Assembly: GCA_973895155.1 (NCBI GenBank) | Contig: OZ316894.1 | Span: 7,626,001 to 7,690,000, forward strand | Origin: Marsupella aquatica | Lineage: Eukaryota > Marchantiophyta | Direction: 5' to 3' | DNA: 64,000 nt | Part shown: positions 13,069 through 26,890 of the stretch, piece after piece | How positions within the stretch are numbered: the first letter of the stretch is position 1 | Layout of the letters: every line of letters begins with the position of its first letter | Translations under genes and position numbers: made by a program | The notes under the pieces: generated by a model | The model's input: only the letters and a program-made list of their open reading frames with translations | Databases searched by the model: none | What the model was told of the DNA's origin: nothing

Positions 13069-13549
13069 AAACAGTCCAATTGCAATTTGCATCGGCCCAT
13101 GGTTTACAAATTACAATTGTATTGGCGACAGCGTCCGCAAATGGGGAGCCAGGAAAGTGCGGATTCCTTGGCGATGTTCGCAGCTGATTGAGGGGAAGCG
13201 CACTGATTGACCTCCTATAAGACAAAGGATGTTAGGCCAGCACCTTTTCACCAGCCTATCCAACCGTGCTCCCAAGGTACAGGGACAATACATGTGCACC
13301 AGAGCTTTACATGCATGATCAGTCTGATTGCAACTGCGGGACCGGCGTCATAAAGTAGTTTGCTCTTCCAGCTGCTCGAATCTCTCTGTACCAAGGAGGC
13401 CGTGGGAGAAGGCACTGAAGAAGAAGAGGTGGATGCCGTCCTCCCTGACTTCTGTTCAGTCTGCATCCAGGGCTGCCATACATAATGGTTATGGACAATG
13501 CACGTTTGGCCGACTACAGCAGGATCTTCTTTTGCGGATGAAGAAGGTA

Positions 13550-13830
13550 TTCTTTAGAGGGATGGCAGTATGATTTTGAAGCTCTTCACTTAGGGGGTGG
13601 CTTTACAAGAAGATCCTATTCTCCTTCGCTTTTAGAGGATGGCACTAAGATTTTGGAGCTCTTTGGCTTTACAAGAAGATCCTGTTCTCCTTTGCTTTTA
13701 GAGGGATCGCAGTATGCTTTTGGAGCTCTTCACTTAGAGGGTGATTTTACAATTCTGGAGCTCTTCACTTAGAGGGGCTTTACAATTCTGGAGCTCTTCA
13801 CTTAGAAGGTGGCTTTACAAGAAGTTGGGG
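13550..13830. repeat. Array of degenerate tandem repeats
   Basis: Units contain GGAGCTCTTCACTTAGA and GGCTTTACAAGAAGATCCT in changing combinations, with five or more partial copies in 280 bases. Unit lengths vary, which suggests repeated slippage or unequal exchange. No coding frame is maintained. Confidence 0.75.
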
Positions 13831-16800
13831 CCACCTGTGACCTTTGTTCACTGAACTTGGGGCCACTTTTTGTTCTAACCATAGACGTGAAAGAAAGTTC
13901 AATCAATGCAAACGCCTTGAATGCAGGAGCCAAAGTTGGAATAGTTTGGACCACCTCTGGTGGTGGTCTAAAATTTCTAGACAAAATAAACACTTCCCAT
14001 CAGTATTAAGTAGAGCCCATTGCTTGCCATTGGGTGATCCCTGTTCTTGTAAAGCCAAGATTCACTTATGATACTGTCCAGACCCTTAGAGAGAACACGA
14101 AGTAGACAAGGCCCAGGTCTTGTAAAGCCACCCCTTAGAGCCAATTGGAAATCATCAAGCTGCATGCCTTTTAACGGGGAAAAGCTCGTGTCCCTGGGAT
14201 TCTCCTCAATTATTTTGGATGTAATTTGTGTGTGATTTGAGGTTTTTCCTTTATGCATTCCTGCATTTCCGGCATTGTCGATTGTCTTCCTGCTAAAGAA
14301 TAGTTTTTAAGCCCTCCTCCATGCACTTCCGCCTTTACAACTCGTGACTCCTGTGTTCCTTTCGAAGCCTAAAGCAAATATTTCGGGTGTCGTTTCTGTA
14401 TGATTGAGTATCTCCTTCATCCACTCCTGCCTTTACACATTATTATCCCTGGGTCCCTTTAGAGGGCTTACTTTGTGGACTCTGCTTCTTAATTGTGGCA
14501 ACAATTTTGTTATCTGTGGCCCCATGCTCAACAATGTCCACCAGCATCACCTATGGCTGAAACTAGTCCAATCGTTGTCACGTTCTTACTGCAAGTGAGG
14601 TAGATGCCTGATGGACCCCAAACCACAGTTGTCTCTCCAACCAACCCCATGAGGTTTTAAGTGGGTTGATTTATTGTCTCTCAAGGTCTGTCGGCAGCAT
14701 GGATCACTCATGGGCATGAAGTAACACTTTTCATTGTGGGGGTCAATCAAGCATATACCTCCACTTATATTAGCTAGACAAATACATTCAAACCATAACT
14801 ACTGTGTGTGAACATATGTGGCATTCCAGTTACACCAAGATGCAAACCCCTGAAATAAAATAATGTTATTTGAATAGTGAACCATGATAGCGAAATGGTT
14901 GAGTTGAGGAACCAAGGAACCCAGAAGAGACATGCCTGTCCTGAAGTTTGATCTCCAGGAGTTCACGTAGTCCAAACATCTTTGGGGTTGTCTAAGTAGA
15001 AGGTGGGACAAGGTGTCATAGGGGGAAAGCAATAAATGTCAGAATCTTAAACCTTTCAGTCAGAATGTGGGCGTACTGACATCTACTATCTTCGACAAAT
15101 GTGCTGTTCATTTCTCTATATTTGGCCACTTCAAAAGTTCTCCAACCCGGAGGCAGATAAAACTCGCGTTAAATCAAAGATACACGAGTGATCACATGGA
15201 TGCAAAGAGCGCACTGTGTATGTTACATGAAGTTTTCGCAGGAGTCAGGAGCAGAGGTTGGGCTTCAATGAAAAATCAACGATTAGCCCCATACATCTGC
15301 TTTGGAACACCTCCATGGGCCCATGATTTGCTCTGAAGTCGTAACCCACGAACTTCCCCATCTCCTCGAAATGTTTACGTTCTGCTCTGGAGGGAGAGAA
15401 TAAAGAGCCAAAGCTCGCCTGCGAACCTTCTTGACAAACTCCGTCAATACTCCACGATTTGTAATTGTTGCTACACCTTCAAGTCTGGGTTTTCTCGATC
15501 ATTATATATATCTGTAGTCAATAATCGAAATTCTCGAGATCATTCAATGACGACCACGTGTTTAATTGTCGTAGAGTTAGGTTTATATTGGGAAAACTGG
15601 ACAACAAGAAATGCTGACCGACTAAGCCATGTGACCATCATCAACCACCTTTCCTGTTCAAAACATTCAACACTGCAAAGAAGTTATTATATTTGTTACA
15701 GAGATTGTGGCCAATGTTGGGGATTGTCTATACCGCATGCAGCAACATTTGGAAACCAGCACTCCACCATCATGCTGGAAAGTTCAAAATATCTCTCCTC
15801 GCTCGTCTACAGATATCTCCCTATGATAAGGAAAAGAGCAATTCACTGTTTCTTAAGAGCCCTTAAAATCGCGTCTACCGCATCTACGCTTTTGGCAAAT
15901 ACCATTGTCGAGTGGTGATAGCTCTCTGATCACCCGCAGCTACATGACCTTCTGGAATAGCCTCGAGACGAAGCTGAATCATCGTATCCTGAAAGATTTC
16001 CACCCATCTCTGCTTATATCCTGCGAATGGCTCAACCCACAACAAGAAGGAACGATCAGCTCTTCACCATGCAATGGTCATAGTCACCACTAAGCCTCAA
16101 TTTGAAAGATAATTATGAGGCTCCTCCGACAAAAGTACTTACCTACCGGGTCAGGGGAATGACATAATTAAGGGTACGGTGTCCACTTTCTCGTAGGTCC
16201 TGATTGTTTTATTAATAACACCAGGTTTTGTTTTTGGTTTTGTTAAATTACAGCAGTTAGATTATGTTAAAAGGAGTAGATATAAATCTTGGGTTGTCGA
16301 CATGATTGTACCGCATTTCAGCTCACGGTCTTCGCTTCTGGCGATTAGCGCGTCACAAGTGCACCAGCAGACTTATTGCAATCACATGATCCAGCAAAGC
16401 TTCTCCTCGATCTCTTTGCAACATGATGGCATAAAGTTGTATTGGGACACAAAACCAGCGAATAAGTTTGCAGAATACGATTGGGTCTGCCATCTGTTTC
16501 TCGAGATTCTGAGCCTCCCTCCGCTTCCTCACTGTTCTTTCAAAGATGCCAAATATGCATGAGTCTCAGCCGGAACAATAACGTCTTCCCCATTCAACAT
16601 AGCTCGGATACTTGCAGCCTGCAGGAATTCGCATAATTATACATTCGTGAAAATTCGAGTGTTTTTCATTTAATTGAAAATCCGCACAACAAAACATAAT
16701 AACGCCGTAGTTCCTAGATAGATGGCAAAAACCTCGGAGCAGGGAAAGCTGCGAAAGATTAGCCCTCACAAGGCTACCAGAAGCCTCAGAGGAGATCATT

Positions 16801-19333
16801 TTACCTAGCTGACATTACACACAGTAGGACAAGGATGGCTGCAAGTGAACAGCTCCTACAAAGGTATGAGAACCTCACTATGATTACTTTTCCTAACTGA
16901 CAATTCACACAACAGAACTTAGAATCCCATCATTCCTTTCGATGGGCACTGCACAGCACCTGGACGAGAGATGGCTGCAAGTCTTTCGTGCTTAGAAAGG
17001 CAGCATAAACTTCAGCTGAGAGCCCCAGCTAGCTACAAGTCGCTAAACATTATCCCAAAACTCCAGCTATTACTCACAGCACGTGATTGTGCACGACCAC
17101 CAGCTTTATATGTATATACATACAAGATTGCCTTAGAAAACACGAGCCAAACCAGGAGACAAGACCCAAAGGCCAGAGCCCAAATAAAGGGGAGAAAGGA
17201 TCTCAAAGGCCTGGGACCAAATCAAGGGGAGAAGCCAAGGGAAAAACCCAAGAAAATCACAGAGCCAAATAAGCTTGATATCCGTTGCTGGTCTCAGGTG
17301 GCACAAAATGGGCGCTCTAGAAGAATCACTTAGATTTTATGAATTGCAAATGGCCACTGGTCCGTGGAACCCTTTTTTCACAATGGTTCATGGAATTCTT
17401 TATGACTCATTGTGCAGAGCTGTGTGCACAGTTCAGTTTTGATGATAGCATATTGCAATTGTGAAATGGATCGTATTTGGATTTTCCAAAATCCAGTAGA
17501 CTTCAATAAATATTGGGTCTTCTACAAGTTGAAATTGGAATTTTAAAGGTATAGTGGTCACACAATAATTTTATTGTACTCTAGGCCAGTTGGCGACACT
17601 GAGTGTTCATAACATAGGCTCTCACTATCTCTCAACTGGCTCAGTAAATCATAATTCTTAGCCTGTCCTTAAAACTATTTTAATCAAGAACCTGCCTCAC
17701 AGTTCATCTATGGGTACTGGGTCAACTAGGATGATCTGAGGTAACATTTCATTTATCCACCTGGTTCCTTTGCATACCCTAGTCCCCATACCCCTGCCAG
17801 GCCTCCCTACCTCGTAAAAGTAACACAGTTAGTTGAATAATGTTTCAATGCAGTGAAACAGAGGTAGTCCAGTCAGCTCTCACTAAGTGCACACTTCCCA
17901 GAAGCATTCATCAATGAGAGCACACCCCAATGACAACTCTCAGGCTAAAATGCCTTGACTCTGTCAGTCAACATTCTAGTGAATTCCTTCCTAGATTGTG
18001 TAGTACATCCCTAAGTATCCTAAATCTCATCCCTGGGTCATCCCCTACTAACCTCATAAGTGCACTTTTCCCCTACTTCAAAGCAACTTGCACTTATCAA
18101 TAAGTGTAAGTCAAAGGAATTGTGTGCTTCCCATAGGAGTTCATAGACCCCTTATAGAGGATTAATTTTGCACTTATATATTTGTTGTTTATTGCAGCCA
18201 TCTTTGTAAGTATGTAATGCCATTCCTGATTTCCTCTTTGTAATTATTGTTTTTTTATAAAGAGAATGCACAGTCCAGATTTGGATTCATGAAGCATGAT
18301 GAAACTGATCTACTTTTGATAAAAATAGAAAATAGCTTAGGCTTTTAAATGAATTGATGCCCCTTTAGCAAGGCATTATGGGTAAGAAGAGCCCCTCAAA
18401 ACTACACTTACATCCCTCCTTTAGGGGGGCAATATGGTCTACAATGTCCTGCTACCAGGACTTACTTTATTCAAAGAGGTCACACTAAGCTGACATTCCC
18501 TTTTTGACAATATGGTGTATACTAATACTTTTCACAATATGGTGTGGCCAAATTTCATCACAACAAGTGAACTCTGTTCTAAGAAAACTGCAAATTAAAG
18601 AAAAATGGTCAGACAGAAGCCTTGCAACTAGCCAGGGTTTGTAATGGAGTGTGCACTTAGCAACAGCTGACTCCGGGAGGAGGAGGGACCCAAAACCACC
18701 CGCAGTTTTGGTATTGGATATTAATATTACTTCATTAAATAAAATATGTTATTCAATGACATACTTCTTATTTTTTTAGTAATAGGGACCTGTTTAGATC
18801 TCAAATTTAATGGCCTAGGAAAACTAATAGCTGGCAGAGGGTGGTATGTTCGATTTTGATATCATGGTGGGTTCAGATTTCCATCTGTGTTTTTTTTTTC
18901 TAGTTTTTTATTCTGCCTGGAAAAAATTATTTGAAATCTTACTAATAATTAGCAAATGGAAGCTATTGCAAAGGCCTATGGGTCTAGAGTGAAGCCTCTA
19001 GATCATGATTCTACTCTAACTCCTCTAACTCACAAAACACAACATAAACCCAAACAAACCCAAACAGCTAGGAATAGTTTTTTGTGCAACTACCTTTCCG
19101 GTTCAAGGAACGGGTAGTGAAGGCTATTCATCCAAACAAATGTTTTTCTAGGTTCTTCCTGTTTAGGAGATGATACGCATTGCCGTTTCCCTAGACTTAT
19201 TACCAGACCGCCTAAACGAACACTTTCTCCCTCTAGTTGCGTTCTCTGTTCTCGAACATCGTCCTGGACGGATGTTACATTTGGCAATTCGACTCAATCG
19301 TGCTCTGTTTCTTCGATCGATCTCGTCAAAGCC
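13831..19333. other. Long intergenic region without a recognisable gene
   Basis: Only short open frames occur (up to 123 codons, at 15547-15918), none with a familiar motif. A purine-rich patch near 17150-17280 is the reverse-strand form of the TTCTCCCCTT/TTGGG pyrimidine-rich repeat seen at 3.5, 27.5 and 35.7 kb. Repeated CACTTA and TCACAATATGG words occur at 17.8-18.6 kb. The last 250 bases are the likely promoter and leader of the gene at 19334. Confidence 0.5.
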
Positions 19334-19978
19334 ATGAGCTCGCCGCCGGTTCATCGAGGAGGCGATGTCGCCAGCAGCAGCAGCAGAAAGAAGAAGCAGA
19401 ATTCCCCGTCGTACCTCCTCGCGACACTCACAGGGCTCCTCTGCTCGAGCTGCTGCATCGTCCAACTCGTCCTGAACGCGTTCTCCATCTCATGTGCGGG
19501 CTTCTCCATCCTCAACCCTTATCGACCTTTCTTCCTCTGTCTCAGCATCGGCGTGATCACGACCAGCGCCTGGGAGTACGGGCTGTTCACCCGTCGCACG
19601 CTCACGACTCTCCTCATCGCTGGCATGCTCTCGGCTTCGCCCGAGGTCGTCCAGATCTACAACGAGGGTGGGGCTGAGTCCTTCAAATGGCATAGTGCGG
19701 CGAGAACCGGCGAATTGGCGGTGTTTGAGCTCGAGATGACCGGTTTGTCATGTCAAGCCTGTGCCAATAGTGTGAAGCTCCAGATTGAGAAGCAGGAAGG
19801 GGTGGACCGGTGCGATATCTTTCTCGAGGAGATGAGAGCGGTGGTCCGATCTCGGCCCGGGACTTTCAAGGATGAGGCTCAATTGGAAGCGTTGGTGGTG
19901 GCTGCTGGAAGTAAGTATCGGGGCAAGGTGGTGAAGAGGTATACCGTGCCAGTCAGCGGTGTCGCTGAGGAACATTAG
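19334..19978 (+). CDS. MerT-MerP-like fusion: membrane metal transporter with C-terminal HMA domain
   Basis: This intronless frame encodes 214 residues. Residues 27-50 form a hydrophobic helix carrying a vicinal Cys pair (Cys40-Cys41). It is followed by NPYRPFF and a second helix (about 64-80), then a third (about 88-107). A cysteine pair in the first helix followed by PYRP is the layout of bacterial mercuric transporters of the MerT family. Residues 129-172 form a heavy-metal-associated fold with GLSCQAC (Cys140, Cys143), as in MerP and copper chaperones. Natural MerTP fusions exist in bacteria. The second cytosolic Cys pair of classical MerT is not seen. The product is inferred to move or bind a soft metal at a membrane; mercury is only one possibility. 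I see no clear transit peptide; residues 1-25 are Ser/Lys-rich. The ATG context is GCCATGAG. Confidence 0.75.
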   Translation: MSSPPVHRGGDVASSSSRKKKQNSPSYLLATLTGLLCSSCCIVQLVLNAFSISCAGFSILNPYRPFFLCLSIGVITTSAWEYGLFTRRTLTTLLIAGMLSASPEVVQIYNEGGAESFKWHSAARTGELAVFELEMTGLSCQACANSVKLQIEKQEGVDRCDIFLEEMRAVVRSRPGTFKDEAQLEALVVAAGSKYRGKVVKRYTVPVSGVAEEH

Positions 19979-22852
19979 AAGCTTGAACTCTAATTTTCTG
20001 AATCTTGGAAGCAACTTGAAATATTGTGGACCACTTGCATATCCTTGGAGAGGATTTGATTGTCAGTATTAGATGTCAATTCGATTGTCCTGGAGTTTAA
20101 TCATTTCTTACAATCGAACTGTATCGACATCTATGACTGAGATACAATTTTCCCTCCCACTTTTCATGGAGAGGGGCGATTCTTGAGCCCGATTAGAAGC
20201 AGCTTAAACACGGAGGTAATGATGAATGCATCCACTCAGTGAGATTGGATTTTGACAAAGCAGTGTATGAAAGTTTGCGATGCTCACACAAACATTGATA
20301 AATATATGGTGTGGCCCATCACCACTACACATGTACATAGACTTCCTGGACACACGAGGTGAACCAGGCAAGGGGAGACTTTCTGTGGAAAAATAAATTT
20401 GTCTCGACTTCGTTTTTGTTCGAAGTTTGGAGACGTTAAAAGTAAGCACTAAAAAATTCAATCTCGTTAACTCGAAATTCACTCTTTTGTTTGGTTGGAT
20501 TGGGAAGTGTAATCACGGCCAATAGTGTTGTTGGATTAGTGTGATTCAAGATGTTTTTAGATCAAGTTCAATTAACAACGGACAGTATATACTCACCGTA
20601 GTTGATAGGCTAGTTAATGGGAGAATATTGTGACCAGCCGTGATCATCGTAACATGTTCACTAACCTCGATGGAAATTGTTGAAACCCTCGATGGAAATT
20701 GTTGAAACTGTTGCCAGACTGTCTAAAATTGAACAAACCTTCGTTTGGAATAAATTGAACAAAACTTGAGCACGTGAGAAGCACAACGTACTGATGAGGT
20801 TAGTACTCCAGGACCGAGGAAAATCGAGCAAAGATAGCAATATTGTGAATTCTCCATTGTTTGGCTGACAGAGTGATCGAGCCCTCTGGACACCCTCAAG
20901 CGCTACGAAGTTGTGACGCAACAATTCAGATTCAGTATCAAGGGAGTAGATTTGTCGACAGAATAGGTGACTCCACCTTCAAACATTATCGCTTTCTGTC
21001 TACTGGACAAAATGGTTTAGTTCAACATGGTATGGAAAGTGCAATGGTAGGCAAACATGGCAGACGCGGACCAAGCTGCAGATTGCAGATTGTTCCATTG
21101 ACAAGAGAGGACCTACGGTAGATCAAGACACTCAGAATTCTGGACTTGCAGATTTCCGTTTATTGCATATATCGAACATGGAATGTCGAAAGAAGCATTG
21201 AACAACAACAGCCTCTTTTGCAGGAAAGTTAACATCAACCCAGGCCAGCTCCGGTCCAAAACTTCCCTGGATTGAACGCCGCACAGCCGAACTGCTGTAG
21301 GTCTTCGACAAACGATGATAATGCAAAAGAGATTAGACGAAAAAGGCCTTACGAACATCGCCGGATATAGCAAGTTTTCTGGATCGATCAGTGGGGCTGA
21401 GTTGACGTCTAAACTCATGCTTCTTGCCATGTTAGGGTACATTGAATTCAATCATCATTCTACAATGGTTTGAAGCCCACAAAGCATCACCATTGAAAAT
21501 TCTGCTCCTAGGATTCGTCAACAACCTCAAGGGGGACACACTAAAACCTACGTCACCCTCTATCTGACGCTGCAGTTCTCTTCGTGGCGAGAGAAACACT
21601 AAACCCAAAAATTGTAGTACAACGTGGAGTTCAATACAAATGCGTGTCTGCATGTATCAATCCTCTTTTTGGTGCCCAACCGACAAACAAGCTCAAGACC
21701 ATTTCACAACCCAACCGACAAACGAGCTCAAGAACGATGTCCACAAAGGAATCAGCTACATGGAGCTTGGATTCAGTTGAGGTCTCAAACCAGCTCATTT
21801 CCAGAGGTTTCCCTTGAATGACTAAAATTTTCACTTGACCAAAATGCTGAAGGCTGGGTACGTTAAAGACGAAGAATCTGCACTCGGGCAGTTAGTGCAT
21901 CTGTGTCCGCACCAAAATCAGGTCTATGCAATATGCAGCGGCGCCTATCAAGACTCATCCATGCTCATTCGAAAATCATCAGCACCCAGTTGACTTGTAG
22001 GAGCTTGTTGAAACCCATCTCAAACCAAAAACCTTCTGGATTAAGTTAGCCCGACAGATGGGTTAAGGTTGCAGACGTGGATAGCTAGTGACAAAAGAAA
22101 CAATATGCCAAGTTACCTGGGTACAAACATTCCGATAGCTAGTGACAAAAGAAACAATATGCCCAGTTACCTGGGTACAAACATTCCACTTAAAGCACAT
22201 GCTAACAATTTGGGTCGGAATCATAACGAACCTCAGATCTAAATATAGAAACAAAAATCTTCCGATGACTGATAGTTTTCGCCTTGGATCCAAGGAATCG
22301 TGGTGAAAAGTTACGCCGTAATGACTTGGCAATGAGGGACACTGCCAATACTGTTAAGGAGAGGAGTTGTCAAGTTACTGTACGCATATGAGATTGAGAA
22401 TCTACAGCATCGGGATTCCCCCAAAATGAGAAATGAATCTGCAGCTGCTGCTTGTGTTGATAGAAGTCTCCAGGCACCGCTTCAGCTCAACCAAACTTTG
22501 TATCTTACAATGAAACTACTTTTCGAGAGTAGAAAAGACAAAGAAGCTAATCGCAACAATGGCCTCGGGACAGACTGATCGATGGGCAGGAAGTCAAAGC
22601 AGTGAGTTACGCGGCAGTAATGATGAAATGGGAGACAAGGATGGCTGTAGACCTGCAGATCGAGAGGATCGAGGAGGGCTTGGATGGATGCAGAAGCCAG
22701 TATGTCGCCATATATAACAAATTGTAGAAATTCTCAAAACATGCAGGATGTGATCGATAGCTGCATAGGTTTTCAAGATATGCCAACCAGGAGTACCTGC
22801 CAGTCAAGGCTTCACCTTCTCTTCCAGAAGAACTTACCATCGATTGCCAGGC
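19979..22852. other. Intergenic with short tandem duplications
   Basis: A 21-base unit starting CTCGATGGAAATTGTTGAAA is duplicated at about 20668-20709. A 54-base unit is perfectly spaced at 22080-22133 and 22134-22187, with one difference seen. Another short repeat (ACCGACAAACAAGCTCAAGA type) lies at about 21680-21740. I recognise no coding gene. Confidence 0.55.
22080..22187. repeat. 54-base tandem duplication
   Basis: Two adjacent units begin GATAGCTAGTGACAAAAGAA and end AAACATTCC. They differ at one position (CCAAG versus CCCAG), so the duplication is recent. Confidence 0.9.
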
Positions 22853-23309
22853 TTGGTTCTGGCAATATTTCCCAAACTCGGTAATGCATTCTAGAAGCTC
22901 AATTTGTCGTGAGGTTTCGACATCAACGCTGGTATCCATGCCAACTGCAAATCTGAGCCTTCAGTTCGAATCGGTCAGTCACTGTATGGCACTCGATCAA
23001 CAGTCTTGGAGTGTTGGTGAGAAGTTTGACGACTGGTACCGAAATGACAGTTTTCGGAATTAGTTTTCAGTGGACTAGAAAGGCTTGGTTTTGGCAAATT
23101 TTCGCAAACTTGATAATGCATTCTGGAAGTTCAATTTCTCGTTTGTCATCGATCAAGGCTTATATCCATGCCACCAGAATCTGAGTCTGAGTTCAGTTCC
23201 CAATCAGTCAAGTCACTGTGTGGCAACTCGATCAGAGTCTCGGACTCTTGGTGACAAGCTTGATGTTCACTGGTACTGAAATGACTGTTCTGAAGCGGGT
23301 TCAGTGGAT
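22853..23309. repeat. Diverged tandem duplication of about 230 bases
   Basis: Segments 22853-23076 and 23089-23309 align along their length. Both start AGGCTTGGTT, contain GATAATGCATTCT-type and TATCCATGCCA words, and end TTCAGTGGA. Identity is roughly 75% by eye, so this is an older event than the neighbouring duplications. The second copy ends about 165 bases before the kinase start codon. Confidence 0.75.
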
Positions 23310-23416
23310 GAGTGAGATGGAGGCCGCGGTCCTGGTGGATCAAGAAAGCTTGTCAGTTACTAGAGCAGCTAGAGACTTCTCCGAGTAGCCAATCCTTCTA
23401 TGCAGACAGGCAATTA

Positions 23417-23427
23417 TAATTATAAGG
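23417..23427 (+). promoter_or_regulatory. Possible TATA element of the USP-kinase gene
   Basis: TAATTATAAGG lies about 50 bases upstream of the proposed start codon at 23474. This gives a very short leader if used. Confidence 0.3.
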
Positions 23428-26400
23428 GCTGTGCACCTTGTAAATTCGTCGACCAGTGGTCAGCGTTCTTCACATGGAACTTCTGGAATCAAGACGGATC
23501 GCCGATAACCAGAAAACCAGATTGCGTGAACGACTCCAATCGCGGCGGGTGGTGGTGGTTGTGGATGCAACGATAGAGCTCAAGCTGACGGCCTTGCGGT
23601 ACGCTCTCGAGAATTTTGTCAGGCCCGCAGATAAATTGTCCCTCCTTGGAATCCTTCATCCGTGTTGTTGTTCAGGTACTTTATCCCAGGCCGTACTTAG
23701 CAGTCCGTCCACGTGACTGAGCATGTTTCAAATTATTTGGGGTAATCTTGGCTTCCTATTGCATTTGATTCAAGATTGTGAGGATTTCGTTTCAACCGAC
23801 CTATCAAGCACTTCATTCTGACATAACCAATTTCCCAGAACGTAGCTCATGCATTGTTATCTAATTAATTATATAGGTCTGTCACATTCCTCCTAATTGC
23901 CACCTGCAGTGGATGACGAGCAGAAGGGAGACCATGGACCCAAATTCGACGGGAATGTGAAGAATGTCGTAACAGAGGCGATTTGGAAGAAGTATGTTGA
24001 GTTCCGTAAGATTATTACAGAGAAAGAGATTTACCCGTTAGTCCTCTTGAAACAGGTGAGTGCTCAGTCTATCTACCTGTCGAGCTCATGTCTGGAATGA
24101 GAGAACGCCCAGACACGTAGCAACGCTTCGTGCCTCCATTCCAATATATCTTAGCTTGCATTTACAAACCCTAAATCACATGTTTTTGGGCGATATTACT
24201 TCATCGAGATATTGGAACAACGAGGAAAAATTGTTTCGTCTACGCTGCCAGGAACGCACCAAAACGAACGACGTGCACTAACTGAACGAATTCTCATCAG
24301 CTGCTGCATGCAGGAGCTAGGTTTTTCTATTGAAATTTATATGTCAAATGCGCGCAGGTAATTTTCGAGATACAAATTGCCACTGGGCCGGACCGAAAAG
24401 TGGTGATGGCAAAGCAGGCGGTGGAACTCCAAGGTTCATGGGTTATTCTCGACAAGTACGTCCCCTAGCCTGGGCCTGTGTTTGGTCGAACGTTACCTCT
24501 CTTATCATAGTCAAATGCACATATAGCCTGGCTAAAATGAAATTATTGAACAGATGAGAGAATAGGCCCATTAAGTACCTGGGATGGATCACAATTCAAG
24601 TTGCTCTGATCATGCTTTTGGCCAACACAAATTATCACTTTGGAGGGACCAGCTAGATCCATACTGCGTTGTGGTGTCACCTAATTCTCAAACATCAGTA
24701 TGAGCCTGGAACGCTCTTCATCGGACTGTTTAACCGTATCAATTTTAATCAACGAGAAACAATTATTCTGAAAACTTTCGAAGTAATTGGTGTTGGTTCA
24801 CAGTTGGTCCTCATTTTCTTGTTGCCACAAACGAACGGTCCCCTATGCAAATCTTGCTGAATTAAAGAACAGCTCAAAATAATGTGTGGCATTGTATATT
24901 CAGAAATCCTCCAGTGAGCGCTAATCTTGTCTGTGAAAATTAGGTGTTCCTGGAACTAAATCTGTGCATAGTGATTTGGGGTCGTAGTAAGGAAACTCTC
25001 TTTTGGTCGCTGGGATGTAAGATGGGCGGTGGGGGGTCAGAATCTTATTCGCTTACACTTCTGCGCTCAGTGCACATATATCTCCTCCGCTTATTTAAAC
25101 GCGTGCTGACCAACTTGTGCTCGATCAATCAGTAACCTCGAACAGTTTTAATGAACAGATTGCTAATTATGAAGTTTCGATTTTTGCTGCTGGGTCTGGT
25201 GCTTCACAGGGATCTGAGAAGGGACAAGGCATATCTCATGAAGCAACTGAACTGCAACGTTGTACTGATGAAGTCGAGAAGTGAAGCTACAATCATTAAG
25301 CTTGAGCTTCCTGAACAAGGTAATTCATCGAGTAATTACCACGTAGAATCGCTCCAGGGAAAATTTGTGACGCCGCTACGAATAGTTGATTCAATTCTCA
25401 GAAGACCACGTGAAACATCCGTTTTCGATGAAGCGCGATGCGCGATGTAAGAGCTCAACTGTACTATGATTGTACAAAGCTCAGATCCGGAGAATCTGAT
25501 GCAACATGATCTCTAAGATCTGGATTGAACACAAAGTAGTATGACGGGATTCATTAGCGAGGCAACGCTTGTTGTGAACAACTGTGAACTTGCTTCTGTG
25601 CAGAAAATCCCAATGTGCTCGAGTGGAAGAAAAGATGGAGGACTGCTGTTGGAACAGCTCGAGCGTTGCGAGATTTACACGAAGAGTATGGTGTCGGTTG
25701 CACTGTACATCGCGATGCGGACAATACTGCGGTCTCGTGTGAAGTTCTCCCACTGGTACGCACTACTGTTGTTTTCTTCCATAGTCTTTGTCCATCCAGC
25801 TTCGTTTCTACGTTGCCGGACTTCAAATTGCTTGTCGAGGGTGGCTGTGTGACGGGAAAACCAAACAAGGACTTCAATCGGGAATCGTCCACTCTTGTCA
25901 ATGGCCATGTTTGTTGTTTCCGGGGTTGTTTGTTTTGGTTTTAAAGTTGGTGCGGGCCCAATAAATCTCATTTACAAGGAGACCTCTTGAAGTGAATCTT
26001 CCATCGTTGAATAGTTCTCCTCCAATTCTCTCAATGCCTCTTACAAGGGGTTTGTCACTAGTTTTCTCACCAATATCCTTTATTGGGTTTCCTTCCCTTG
26101 GGATTCTGTCTCATTTAGAACTTTTGGTTCTTTGACAATTTGGTACATATCTTAGGACGCCACCGTGTTGAATATTTCTTCTCAAACCTCTGATAATGAA
26201 TCTTAAATATAGTAATTAGTTTCGTGGACCCCTTGGCTAATAAAATCAGGGGGAAGAGTTGATCTGAGCCGTCTCCATTTTTTATCTCCGGAAATCTTGT
26301 CCGTCCAGCATAATGGCCAATCTATGGCTCAAAAGAAAGATCTCAAATAGATCTATGGATGGGTTCTGTCAGTTTTGAAAATGGGTTAATATTTTTCAAA

Positions 26401-26890
26401 TGAAAAATTAAACAAATCCAAGCCTTCCTAGTCGTCGATTTTGTTGATTTTACGATCTTTGCCGTCCATTTTGTAATGCCTCTAGAAATCTTATTCATCC
26501 ATGTTAGAAGGCGATCTAGGGTGCAAAAGAAAAATCTCAATGAGATCTATGATTGGGTATTTTTTGTTTTGAGAATGAGTAAATAGTTTTGAGTATAAAA
26601 TTCGATGAACTTTCAAGATTCCAGCCATTCCTCCTCCTTGATCCTAGGTTTCTATGTGCTCTTCCCAACATTAATGGCCGTACACTACGAGAGGTCCTTA
26701 CATACCGGGAGTTGCGGTTTAACAAGGAAGTTATCAAGTTAGTTATTAGTCATTATTTATTATATGAAAAATACTTTTTATAAATCTTTGTATTTAAGTT
26801 TTAAAATTGGAAATGTAACTAAAACGGTTACATAGTGACAGTTTTAACCGTCTTGCTCTTTGCATTTCCAATGTTTTTACTTTTCTTTTT

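Noticed and set aside
25800-25870. Degenerate kinase activation-loop exon
   Set aside because: One frame gives a faintly similar string, but there is no DFG and no proper splice pair.
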